A model generated the notes under the pieces. The model did no database searches. It was not told where the DNA came from and saw only the letters and a list, made by a program, of their open reading frames with translations. DNA of 64,000 bases from JBGTBD01 sp041749475 (lineage in GTDB: Bacteria; Pseudomonadota; Alphaproteobacteria; Rickettsiales; UBA998). Both the position numbers and the translations under genes were made by a program. Positions 41,627 to 50,178 of this stretch are shown here, one piece after another; within the stretch, counting starts at the first letter, position 1, and each line of letters begins with the position of its first letter. The stretch is taken from the NCBI GenBank assembly GCA_041749475.1, contig JBGTBD010000034.1, positions 20,989 through 84,988 on the forward strand, written 5' to 3'.

Positions 41627-43777
41627 CTACAGGATGAAATCCGTCGCGTTCAGCGTGATGACCCCGTTCAGGTTTAGCATGATGTCCGCCGTGCGGTCGC
41701 CGTCCACGTCGATGGAGACGATGGTGTGCGCCACGCCCGGTCCGGTAGATTGATAGCCGTTCACTTCATTGCCCGCCCCTGTGAAGGGTGCGGCCATGCC
41801 CAGAAACGTTAAAGTCCCCGCGAAGCCTGAGAAATCCAGCTTATCCGTACCCGCTACGAAATCGGCGATAGTATCGCGCGCTACGTTACCAAGGGAGGTT
41901 GATTCGGCTGCATCGCTGAATGCGAATATATCCGCCCCCGCGCCACCAAACATCGTATCGATGCCGAGCCCACCGGTAATAGTATCGCTCCCGGCGTCTC
42001 CGGTGATATAATCATCGCCTTCGCCACCAGAGATATTGTCGTTATCGTTATTGCCATAGATGCTGTCGTTACCAAGGCCGCCGAACAATACGTCATTGCC
42101 GTTATGGCCGAGGATGTAATCCCCGTCGTCACCACCGTCCACGGTATCATGCCCGGTTCCGCCCTGAATAGAATCCGTCCCCGTGCCTCCGGTCAGGGAA
42201 TCGTCCCCGCCGCTGCCGAAGATGCTATCGTTCCCCGCACCGCCATCGGCCGTGTCGTTGAATCCGCCCGCGTCGATGGTATCGTTGCCATTACCGCCGA
42301 GGATGCTGTCATACCCCGCGCCGCCGAGTAGCGTATCCGCCCCCTCGCCGCCGTCAAGCGTATCGTTGTCGTTACCGCCGTCGAGCGAATCGCGCCCCGT
42401 ACCGCCGAAGAGGGCGTCGTTACCCGCTTCGCCGAACGCCGTGTCATTGCCGCCATTGCCGTAGATGGTGTCATTCCCTTCCAGACCATGGAATTCTTCC
42501 CACGCCGCCGTACCGGTCAAGCTATTTGCGTTCTCGTCCCCGTTGATCGCAGGGCCGGAAAGATGGAACACCAGCACGTCGGAAAGCCCGTTGCTATCGG
42601 TGAACCCATGGTTAGTCGCCGTCGTTTCGAAGGTGACGGTGCGTCCGTCCTTGGAGAAGACGGGGTTATAGGAATTATCATTGAGGTTCGCACCGCTGAT
42701 GCTTTGAGAGATGAGTTGCAATTCCCCCGTTACCAGATCGCGCATGTAAATGTCGGCTTTTGTGTTCGTATCGCCCGCGACCAATGCCGCAGCCGTACTG
42801 AACAACAGAAGGCTGCCATCTGCAGAGAGGCTATATCCGCTGGAAGTATTGGTCGCGACGGACGTGCCGGATGCATTTTTGCTCGCGACGTCCAGCACCC
42901 CCGTCGTCAGGTTCTTCACATAGATGAACCCGTTGCCTGTATTCGTGAACGCCACCGAGTTTCCGTCCAGCGAGATGGTAGGGCGAGAGAATCCACCGCT
43001 TAATCCCACCGGGTGCACGGCCACAAGGGCGACTTCACCCGTCGTGAGATTTTTAACGTAAATATCGTTCACCGCGTCAATGTCTGCCGGGTCAAGATTG
43101 CGCGCGGTGGAATAGAACACGATTTTCGTGCCGTCCTCAGAGATGTAATTCATCGAAGGAAGATTGAAATTCTGAATAGCAGTCCCGAACAGGTAATTCT
43201 GTCCGTTCGCCTGTGTCCCTCCGGCGGTTGCGGAAAGTAACTGTACGCTGCCCGTAGCAATATCCTTGATAAATATGTCCCATAGATTGTTGGTATCGCC
43301 ATCAACGAGATTATTCGCCTGGCTTGCGAAAATCACCTTGGAACCGTCCGGTGTGAATTGCCCGATGACGCTGTTATCAGTCGTACTCTGCACGCCCAGC
43401 GCGCTTTCGGTAACACGGGTAGTAACGCCGGTGGCCAGTACGGTGACGAACAAATCGCCCCTCGCATTGGTATCGCCAGCGACAATGTTGTTCGCCGTGG
43501 AATAGAACATCACTTTCGTGCCATCCGCTGAAAGGACAGGAGTAACGGACGCGCCGTTCGGTATTCCACCTGCCGTGGAGATGTCCGCGCGCTGAACCGT
43601 ATTGGCTTCGATGTCTTTTACATAAATGTGATATCCGCTGACGCCGAATCCGTAATTGCCGTTGGAGGCGAACGCAATTTTCGTTCCCGCCGGATTGCTG
43701 ATATCCGTCCCGCCCAGAAGGGTTACCCCATCTAGCGTGGATGCGGCTTCGATACCCAATACATTTACAATACTCAT
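41627..43777 (-). CDS. Beta-propeller/RTX calcium-binding secreted protein A
   Basis: A 716-aa protein. Residues about 20-400 are repeated TolB/WD40-like blades (SADGTKVMFYSTANN, DLFVTVLATG, FSKDGRTVTFETTATN). Residues about 415-590 are nonapeptide RTX repeats of GGxGxDxxx type (GNDTIYGNGGNDTAFGEAG and so on) that bind calcium. The C-terminus (ARDTIADFVAGTDKLDFSGF) is the serralysin-type M10 C-terminal/type I secretion region. GAGGAG precedes the ATG. Presumably secreted by a type I system encoded elsewhere. Paralogue of 43999-46338. Confidence 0.9.
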   Translation of the reverse strand: MSIVNVLGIEAASTLDGVTLLGGTDISNPAGTKIAFASNGNYGFGVSGYHIYVKDIEANTVQRADISTAGGIPNGASVTPVLSADGTKVMFYSTANNIVAGDTNARGDLFVTVLATGVTTRVTESALGVQSTTDNSVIGQFTPDGSKVIFASQANNLVDGDTNNLWDIFIKDIATGSVQLLSATAGGTQANGQNYLFGTAIQNFNLPSMNYISEDGTKIVFYSTARNLDPADIDAVNDIYVKNLTTGEVALVAVHPVGLSGGFSRPTISLDGNSVAFTNTGNGFIYVKNLTTGVLDVASKNASGTSVATNTSSGYSLSADGSLLLFSTAAALVAGDTNTKADIYMRDLVTGELQLISQSISGANLNDNSYNPVFSKDGRTVTFETTATNHGFTDSNGLSDVLVFHLSGPAINGDENANSLTGTAAWEEFHGLEGNDTIYGNGGNDTAFGEAGNDALFGGTGRDSLDGGNDNDTLDGGEGADTLLGGAGYDSILGGNGNDTIDAGGFNDTADGGAGNDSIFGSGGDDSLTGGTGTDSIQGGTGHDTVDGGDDGDYILGHNGNDVLFGGLGNDSIYGNNDNDNISGGEGDDYITGDAGSDTITGGLGIDTMFGGAGADIFAFSDAAESTSLGNVARDTIADFVAGTDKLDFSGFAGTLTFLGMAAPFTGAGNEVNGYQSTGPGVAHTIVSIDVDGDRTADIMLNLNGVITLNATDFIL

Positions 43778-43826
43778 ACAGTTCTACTCCTCATTTTTTT
43801 ATTATTAATTGCATACACTATACGGC

Positions 43827-43849
43827 TAAATTAGCAAATTTTTAGTTAA
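43827..43849 (-). promoter_or_regulatory. Conserved 23-bp box upstream of RTX gene A
   Basis: A 23-bp AT-rich word, identical to 46386-46408, lies 50 nt upstream of the gene start. On the gene strand it begins TTAACTAAAAATTTGC. Same word and nearly same spacing at both paralogues suggest a shared promoter or operator. Confidence 0.65.
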
Positions 43850-43943
43850 TTTTCTTAACTATTTCATTAAAAAAACACTCGGCATTTGTGCTGTTTTTAC
43901 CTCAAATAGTGTCTAGGGCATTTATAACAAAAGTCCGTAGATA

Positions 43944-43974
43944 GTAAAAGAGGGAAAGCATCTGCCTTTCCCCC
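43944..43974 (-). terminator. Intrinsic terminator of the second RTX gene
   Basis: On the minus strand GGGAAAG-GCAGATG-CTTTCCC is followed by TCTTTTACT, 27 nt past the stop at 43999. Confidence 0.7.
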
Positions 43975-43998
43975 TTCCTACGTAGTGTATATGATTCT

Positions 43999-46338
43999 CT
44001 ACAGGATGAAATCGCCACCCGATACAGTGATGAAGCCGCGCAGGTTGAACATCATGTCGGATACCCGATCGCCGTCGATATCAAGCGAAATAATGGTATG
44101 ATCCACCCCCGGCTCCAGCGACTGGTTGGCGGTGATTTCGTTGCCCGCCCCGGTGAAGGAGCTTGCCATGCCGCGGAACACCAATGTGCCCGCGAAGGCG
44201 GAAAGGTCGAGCTTATCGACGCCTGAGACGAAATCCGTAATAGTATCACGCGCGATCCATACCATATTGGTAGAATTCGTCGTGGCCGTGAAGATGAACG
44301 TATCCGTCCCCGCACCGCCGGACATGGTATCCACCCCGTCGCCACCCGTGATCGTATCATTGCCCGCGTCGCCGATGATGTAATCACCACCTTCGCCGCC
44401 GTCTATCTTGTCGTTATCGTTATTACCGTAGATACTGTCATTGCCGAGCCCGCCGAATATCATGTCCGCACCGTTATGGCCGAGGATGTAATCCGCGTCA
44501 TCACCGCCGTCGATGGTATCGTTACCGGTACCGCCATTGAGGGAATCGCTACCCGCATCCCCGTCGATAACGTCGTTGCCGCCGCTGCCGAAAATGCTGT
44601 CGTCCCCGTCGCCGCCTTCGACCGTATCGTTAAACCCGCCCGCGTCGATAGTATCGCTTCCGCCGCCACCGAGAATAGTATCATACCCGGCCCCGCCGAA
44701 GATGTTATCATTACCGTCTTTCGCGTGAATGGCGTCATTACCGTCGCCGCCATCCAGCGTATCGGCGAAGTCACCGCCTTCCATGGAGTCGTTCCCGACG
44801 TCGCCGTACAGCGTATTATTCCCACTGCCACCGAACAGCGTATCACTTCCCTCACCCCCGTAGATAAGGTCGTTCTGCGCACCGCCGTCGATGTAATCAT
44901 TATCCGCGTCACCGCGTAAGGAATCATTGCCCCCGCCACCGAACAGCGTGTCTTCCCCGGCTTCGCCGTGGTAGCATTCCGCCGCCGCCGTCCCTGCGAA
45001 GAAGTTGGCCGCCACCCCGCCGAAGACGCACGGAACGTCAATGACGTATTTCACCACGTCGCTGATTGTACCGTTAAAGTCCGGAAGCCCGGTGTTATCC
45101 GCCTTGGTCTCGAAGACGATGGATTTCCCGTCCAGCGAGAAGCTGGCGTTGGTGGATGCGTTATTGAGGATCACGCCGTCGAGGTTCTTGGAGATGAGCT
45201 GCAACTCACCCGAACTCAAATCGGCGAGATAAATATCCGAATAGCCGTTTGTATCTTCCGCCAGCAATGCGGAGGTGGAGGAGAAGAGCAATTTCGTTCC
45301 GTCCGCCGAGAAATTGACCCCGGCGCTATCGCCGTTACCCGGCGCCCCGTTGGCCATCTTGCTGACCAGCACCAGCGCCCCCGTGACAAGGTCTTTGACG
45401 AACACGTCGTTGGTAATGTGCGAACTCGCTTCGGTATATCCGCCGAAATTCGTCGCCTTCGAGACGAACGCGACCTTCGTCCCGTCCTGCGAGATGACCG
45501 CACCGCGTGAATCCTGATTTCCCTGCGTTCCCGCCGTTCCGGTGCTGACGCGGCTCGTCACCCCCGTAGTCAGGTCTTTGAGGAACACATCGTATTTACT
45601 TCCCGTATCACCCGTCACCAGATTGCTGGCAAGGCTGGTGAACACCACCTTGGTCCCGTCAGCGGAAATGAAGTTGCCACCGATGCCTGACGATGTGGGG
45701 AAGAATGGGTCGCCCACGAAGGAATCGTTATTCGCCTGCACTCCTGCGCTGCTGGTGGAGATGCGGGTGATGAGGTTCGAGTCGAGATTCTTGATGAATA
45801 CGTCGTGATACCCGTTTGTGTCATTGACACCCGTGCCTTGGAGCAGATTGCTTGCCGCGCTGGTGAAAATCACCGAGCTGCCATCGGGAGTGAATTGCCC
45901 GGAATAGGAAAAGTTATTGCCCAGCGCGCCTGCGGCGTTTTTACTCACCGTAATCAGTTCAGTGCTGTTGATGTCACGGATGAACACATCATACGCACCG
46001 TTCCCGTCACCGCCCGTCACATCGGCGAGGTTCGTCCCCGCGCTGGTGAACATGATACTTCCGCCGTCGGAAGAGAACACGGGCAGCAGGCTGATGCCAT
46101 TGGACTGCACGCCGGAATTACTGAAATCGACCGCGCGGAATTCCCCGGAGATAAGATTTTTGAAAAAGATATTATACCCAACGAATGTATCAGCCGTAAA
46201 ATTATTGGCATAGGACATGAACGCCGCTTGCGTCCCCCCCTCGGAGATCACCACCTGAATACTCTGGTTATTGCCATTGAGTATCGTATCGTCAGTTGCC
46301 GAAATGCCCTGAATCGAGCTGATATTCACAATTGCCAT
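43999..46338 (-). CDS. Beta-propeller/RTX calcium-binding secreted protein B
   Basis: 779 aa, same plan as protein A: N-terminal propeller blades (FSADGTKLLFSSTSALL, DIYLADLSSGELQL), then about twenty RTX nonapeptides (GNDSLRGDADNDYIDGG and following) and a C-terminal secretion region (ARDTITDFVSGVDKLDLSAF). The end residues GGDFIL match protein A's ATDFIL. The second ATG at 46338 is used because AAGGAG is only 1 nt from the first ATG at 46344 and 7 nt from the second. Distinctly longer repeat block than protein A. Ends at the hairpin 43944-43974. Confidence 0.9.
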   Translation of the reverse strand: MAIVNISSIQGISATDDTILNGNNQSIQVVISEGGTQAAFMSYANNFTADTFVGYNIFFKNLISGEFRAVDFSNSGVQSNGISLLPVFSSDGGSIMFTSAGTNLADVTGGDGNGAYDVFIRDINSTELITVSKNAAGALGNNFSYSGQFTPDGSSVIFTSAASNLLQGTGVNDTNGYHDVFIKNLDSNLITRISTSSAGVQANNDSFVGDPFFPTSSGIGGNFISADGTKVVFTSLASNLVTGDTGSKYDVFLKDLTTGVTSRVSTGTAGTQGNQDSRGAVISQDGTKVAFVSKATNFGGYTEASSHITNDVFVKDLVTGALVLVSKMANGAPGNGDSAGVNFSADGTKLLFSSTSALLAEDTNGYSDIYLADLSSGELQLISKNLDGVILNNASTNASFSLDGKSIVFETKADNTGLPDFNGTISDVVKYVIDVPCVFGGVAANFFAGTAAAECYHGEAGEDTLFGGGGNDSLRGDADNDYIDGGAQNDLIYGGEGSDTLFGGSGNNTLYGDVGNDSMEGGDFADTLDGGDGNDAIHAKDGNDNIFGGAGYDTILGGGGSDTIDAGGFNDTVEGGDGDDSIFGSGGNDVIDGDAGSDSLNGGTGNDTIDGGDDADYILGHNGADMIFGGLGNDSIYGNNDNDKIDGGEGGDYIIGDAGNDTITGGDGVDTMSGGAGTDTFIFTATTNSTNMVWIARDTITDFVSGVDKLDLSAFAGTLVFRGMASSFTGAGNEITANQSLEPGVDHTIISLDIDGDRVSDMMFNLRGFITVSGGDFIL

Positions 46339-46385
46339 GGTCATACTCCTTATTGGAATTTTCTAGCGCTAGTTCCACATTATAA

Positions 46386-46408
46386 TAAATTAGCAAATTT
46401 TTAGTTAA
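46386..46408 (-). promoter_or_regulatory. Conserved 23-bp box upstream of RTX gene B
   Basis: Identical to 43827-43849 and 48 nt upstream of the start at 46338. Flanking sequences differ, so the box rather than a whole duplicated promoter has been kept. Confidence 0.65.
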
Positions 46409-46721
46409 GTTATGAGAATGTTTTGTTAAATAAACCCTCTGAATTTTATACAAAAGAATAATATTCCCCTGATTGGCAAGCTAAGGTGTTAATTTTTATA
46501 GGGAATTATTTGCCTAGTGATTATACCAAAAAACAAATCATCACAGAACCATGCATATTAACCAATTATAAGGAACTTATTAACAGCAATTAAACCCCCT
46601 TCCCGTAGAATCCAACAGGTTAGCACATAGTTATACGATTTCATCATGTAGAGAGTCGCCAGTTCACGGGTTCATGAGGCCGCTCATATAGACGCGGTGG
46701 CATGATGTTAGGGGCATAACC
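46409..46721. other. AT-rich divergent intergenic region
   Basis: The spacer between RTX gene B and the flagellin gene. It contains no ORF. A TTAA-N6-TTAA near-miss to the CtrA site lies at 46580-46593. AGGGGC near 46711 is the flagellin ribosome site. I see no convincing sigma-54 (TGGCAC-N5-TTGC) or sigma-28 element. Confidence 0.4.
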
Positions 46722-49040
46722 ATGATTAATTCCGCAAGTAGCATTGCGTCCAGCGCTAGCTATAGCCTGTCCGCTCTCAATCGTTCCACCAACGAGATTT
46801 CGCTTTCCATCAACCGCCTTTCCTCCGGCAATCGGCTAGTGCGCGCCAGCGATGATGTTGCCGCCCTTTCTATCAGTCAGGGCTTACGGTACGAAGTCAC
46901 CGCACTGCGCCAAGCGCTACAGAATTCCACACAGGCCGACAGTTTCCTGCAAGTCGCCTATGGCGGCCTTCAAACCATCGGCGATATTTTGAATGAGATG
47001 AAATCGACCGCCGTACAGGCCAATTCCGCTTCCCTGACCGATACGGAACGCGCCTACCTCCAGACGTCCTTCTCCAGCATGATCGACGAACTCGATTCTA
47101 TCGCCAGCAACACCAACTTCAACGGCATCAGCTTGCTGGACGGCTCACTGGCTGACGAAAGCCTCGTTACCACCTATACCAACTCCGCCACTGCTGCCAG
47201 CGCCACCCTCAGCTTCACCCTGAACCCGGTCGCCGCCCAAACGGTCAATATCAATAACGTCGCATTGACCGCCGGAGCAAACTTTGCCGTCGGCGGCAGT
47301 ACGGACGTCACGGTCGCCAATCTTGCCACCGCCATCAACAACTCCACCAACCCTGCCTTCTCCGGCCTCTCCGCCACCGCCAACCTCAACCAGTTGACGT
47401 TAACGGCGAAAACGGGTGGCGCATTGAATAATGTCAATATCGTAGATCGCGCCGCCTCCACCACCAGCTTCACGACGGCGGGTAACACAACGGCACAGGT
47501 CAACGTCTTCTCCTTCTCCGGCGGGCTGGATAACGGGTTGAATGCAAACTCCGTACGCGCCAGCGGTACGAGCGCCACCTCACTGATTACGGCCCAGAAC
47601 AGCAATCCGGCGTCCATTCAATTCACCTTGAGCGCACTTCCACTGGACGGGCAGGTACTCAATATCGACAACGGCAACGGCGGTTTGACGGCCTTCACCT
47701 ACCGCAACACCCCCGTCGGCGTCACCGACATCCAGATCGGGACGGACATCACCACGACACTACAGAACACCATCGAAACATTAGCGACGCAAACGGGTAA
47801 CCAGCGTTACGTCCTCGACCAGATAGATGTCCTGCGTGAAGGCAATTCCCTCACGTTCCGCAGCAAGAGCAACGGCAACCCGGTAGACCTCAACAGCGCC
47901 GTGCTCGATTTCACCGAGACCCTCACCAACGGCTCCCTCACCGCCGCCCAGCTCAATAACGGGACGACGGCGGGCGTCAATGCCGCAGGCGTCACCAACG
48001 AAGATTTCATCGGCACGCTCAGCGGCTTCTCCGCGACCTACAATTCGGCTGACAATATCACCGCCGAAATCACCGTCGGCGACTACACTTACTCCGCCAC
48101 CATCACCGACACGACTCCCGCCACCAATACCAGCATACGTTTTTCCTCCACCACCGCAGGCGGCGGGTTCTTCGACGTGCAGCTTTCCACCAGCGGTCTT
48201 GCGGTCGGCAATCAACCGGCAGCGGATACGTATGCCGCGAATCTGGATGCCGCATTCGCCGGACTCACCTTCTCCCAGAACCGCATCGCATCGAGCTTTA
48301 ACGGGGTGAACAGCCTCGTCGGCTCCACGGCTGAATTCACGCTCGGCGATTTCTCGGGCGATGTGGTAGTAGACCGTATCGACGTCACTGCCCCCAGCGG
48401 CAGCGGCACGACCGCTACAATAGAGTTCGACGTCAACGGCGAGACCTTCCGCTCCAGCGGCACACTCGGCACGTCCATCGGTAATTACGAGATCATCGAA
48501 CTGAACAGCACGACGACGGGTAACAAGATCACCCTGCGCACCGGCAACCAGACCATCGACCTCTCCACCGACGCCGTCGCCGCGACGTTCGAGACGACGC
48601 TGGAAACTTCCTTCGGCTTCGGCACAGGCTCCGGCACGGTCAGCTTCCAAATCGGCAGCAGCCCGGACAATAAACTGGAGTTCTCGATCAGCAGCGCCTC
48701 TTCGGAAAAACTGTTCGATGGGGCGGACATCACCGTGGACTCGCAATTCAACGCCGCCACCGCATCTGACGCGCTGGACGTGGCGATTGACCGCGTCACC
48801 GGCATCATCGCCAATGTCGGCTCCAAGCAGCAAATCGCGCAGCGCGCACAGACCGCATTGGAGAACGAGATAACCAATAAAGATGCTGCTCGCGCAGCGT
48901 TAGCAGATACGGACATTGCATTCGAATCGACCTCACTGGCAATAAATCTGGTGCGCTCACAAAGCGCTATCGCTGTACTATCGCAGATACCGGGTCTCTA
49001 TAGCGGCCTGCTCGACGTGCTGAAAGCAGGCAACGCGTAA
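46722..49040 (+). CDS. Large flagellin
   Basis: 772 aa. The N-terminal D0/D1 domain is classic (ISLSINRLSSGNRLVRASDD, ALRQALQNSTQADSFLQVA, GISLLDGSLADE) and the C-terminal D1/D0 (ALADTDIAFESTSLAINLV, SQIPGLYSGLLDVL) also. Between residues about 155 and 670 is a very large variable region, Ser/Thr/Ala rich, with repeated beta-rich stretches. Flagellins are more often 270-500 aa. TAGGGGCATAACC precedes the ATG. A strong terminator follows. No other flagellar gene is in the window. Confidence 0.93.
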   Translation: MINSASSIASSASYSLSALNRSTNEISLSINRLSSGNRLVRASDDVAALSISQGLRYEVTALRQALQNSTQADSFLQVAYGGLQTIGDILNEMKSTAVQANSASLTDTERAYLQTSFSSMIDELDSIASNTNFNGISLLDGSLADESLVTTYTNSATAASATLSFTLNPVAAQTVNINNVALTAGANFAVGGSTDVTVANLATAINNSTNPAFSGLSATANLNQLTLTAKTGGALNNVNIVDRAASTTSFTTAGNTTAQVNVFSFSGGLDNGLNANSVRASGTSATSLITAQNSNPASIQFTLSALPLDGQVLNIDNGNGGLTAFTYRNTPVGVTDIQIGTDITTTLQNTIETLATQTGNQRYVLDQIDVLREGNSLTFRSKSNGNPVDLNSAVLDFTETLTNGSLTAAQLNNGTTAGVNAAGVTNEDFIGTLSGFSATYNSADNITAEITVGDYTYSATITDTTPATNTSIRFSSTTAGGGFFDVQLSTSGLAVGNQPAADTYAANLDAAFAGLTFSQNRIASSFNGVNSLVGSTAEFTLGDFSGDVVVDRIDVTAPSGSGTTATIEFDVNGETFRSSGTLGTSIGNYEIIELNSTTTGNKITLRTGNQTIDLSTDAVAATFETTLETSFGFGTGSGTVSFQIGSSPDNKLEFSISSASSEKLFDGADITVDSQFNAATASDALDVAIDRVTGIIANVGSKQQIAQRAQTALENEITNKDAARAALADTDIAFESTSLAINLVRSQSAIAVLSQIPGLYSGLLDVLKAGNA

Positions 49041-49061
49041 ACCGCTTACATGGGTGACTGG

Positions 49062-49093
49062 AAGGCCCGTCCTTGCGGCGGGCCTATTTTTTT
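49062..49093 (+). terminator. Intrinsic terminator of the flagellin gene
   Basis: GGCCCG-TCCTTGCGG-CGGGCC is followed by TATTTTTTT. The T-run overlaps the last codons of the convergent gene at 49084. Confidence 0.9.
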
Positions 49094-50178
49094 GGGCTCG
49101 GAGCGGGCGTATCCTTATCAGAGGTCAGCACATCCTCCTGCCGCTTGCGCAATTGTTCCAGCGCCTGTTGCGACAGCATGTAATACCAATCGGACGTTTT
49201 GGCATTAATGAGTTCAGCCTGTTTTTTTACCTCGTCCACAGGTGTCAGGTTCTTCTCGAACTGCTTAGCATCCCCCAGATGCACCACCGCTTTCAGATAG
49301 GCAGCACGGGAGTCTTCGTTATAGTGTGCGGTGATTTTCGTCCATACCGATTTATCGAGCAGGAAGAATTCCGACACCACTTCCAGCCCACTGAACGTGG
49401 TAAACGTCACCTCCTGAATCTTCGGCCCCATCGTGCTTGAGACGTGCCGCACCTGTTGCAACTTTAAAAACTCGAAGGCACTGGCGATCATGTTGAGATC
49501 GAACACCGACTTCACGCGCGCCCCTTCGGGTAACTGTAGTACCACGAAATCATCCCCCGGCTTGGCGCGGGAAATGGTCAGGTTGTCACCTTTCGTGCGG
49601 CGTATATCGACGCTGCGCACTTCCGCCCGCTCGATGTTGAACAGATTCTCATCCAGCCACGCCATCGCCGCTTCATCGACCGAGAGGTCTTGCGATACCA
49701 GCCACACCGCCTCTTCTCCCTTGCGACGCACATAACTGCCGCCGAACCCGCTCGAATATTTGCCGATATAGATATCGGAGATGGGTCGTTCCTTACCCTT
49801 CGCATAGACGCGCAGATGCTTGGCGAATTCCTTAGTCAGATGCAGTGCTTTATACTGCTCGGCTTTACTGGTCTTCTGTTCTTTAAGGCGTGCATCTCCC
49901 AGCCGCACCATGAGCTGGCGCACCCGGTCGCGATTGGCGGGATAATCGAACACTTCTTTCACCTTCCATACCCCGTCCACAACATGCAACGTTACATGGT
50001 CAAACTCTCCGGCGATGTCGAAATGCGTAATATCATTGAGCGCTGGTTTCACTTTCGGCGCGAGCGCCTGTCCGGCCCCCGCATCCGGCGTCGCCGCGCG
50101 TTCGTTGCGCTGCACGGCATAGGCCGCCACCAGCAACAACACCATCGCGACCAGTAATACTTTGCTGCGCTTCGTCAT
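49084..50178 (-). CDS. DUF4340 domain membrane-anchored protein
   Basis: 364 aa. An N-terminal signal-anchor (VLLVAMVLLLVAAYAVQRN) is followed by the DUF4340 domain (LNDITHFDIAGEFDHVTLH, WKVKEVFDYPANRDRVRQL, YIGKYSSGFGGSYVRRKG). The periplasmic C-terminus carries a charged helix (QALEQLRKRQEDVL). DUF4340 proteins travel with Gld-type ABC systems. It overlaps the previous gene by 4 nt (ATGA), so it is the last gene of the operon. Confidence 0.88.
   Translation of the reverse strand: MTKRSKVLLVAMVLLLVAAYAVQRNERAATPDAGAGQALAPKVKPALNDITHFDIAGEFDHVTLHVVDGVWKVKEVFDYPANRDRVRQLMVRLGDARLKEQKTSKAEQYKALHLTKEFAKHLRVYAKGKERPISDIYIGKYSSGFGGSYVRRKGEEAVWLVSQDLSVDEAAMAWLDENLFNIERAEVRSVDIRRTKGDNLTISRAKPGDDFVVLQLPEGARVKSVFDLNMIASAFEFLKLQQVRHVSSTMGPKIQEVTFTTFSGLEVVSEFFLLDKSVWTKITAHYNEDSRAAYLKAVVHLGDAKQFEKNLTPVDEVKKQAELINAKTSDWYYMLSQQALEQLRKRQEDVLTSDKDTPAPSPKK

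Noticed and set aside
40326..41753. 475-aa open frame antisense to putA and the first RTX gene's end
   Set aside because: Shadow frame; His/Arg/Pro-rich composition, crosses a terminator, no ribosome site.
41990..42480. Short tandem repeats resembling a CRISPR array
   Set aside because: They are degenerate 27-bp (nonapeptide) RTX codons in frame with the secreted protein, without constant repeats and unique spacers.
46580..46593. TTAA-N6-TTAA upstream of flagellin as a CtrA site
   Set aside because: Spacer is 6, not 7. The same N6 near-miss occurs near 17020 and 61750 and was also left out.
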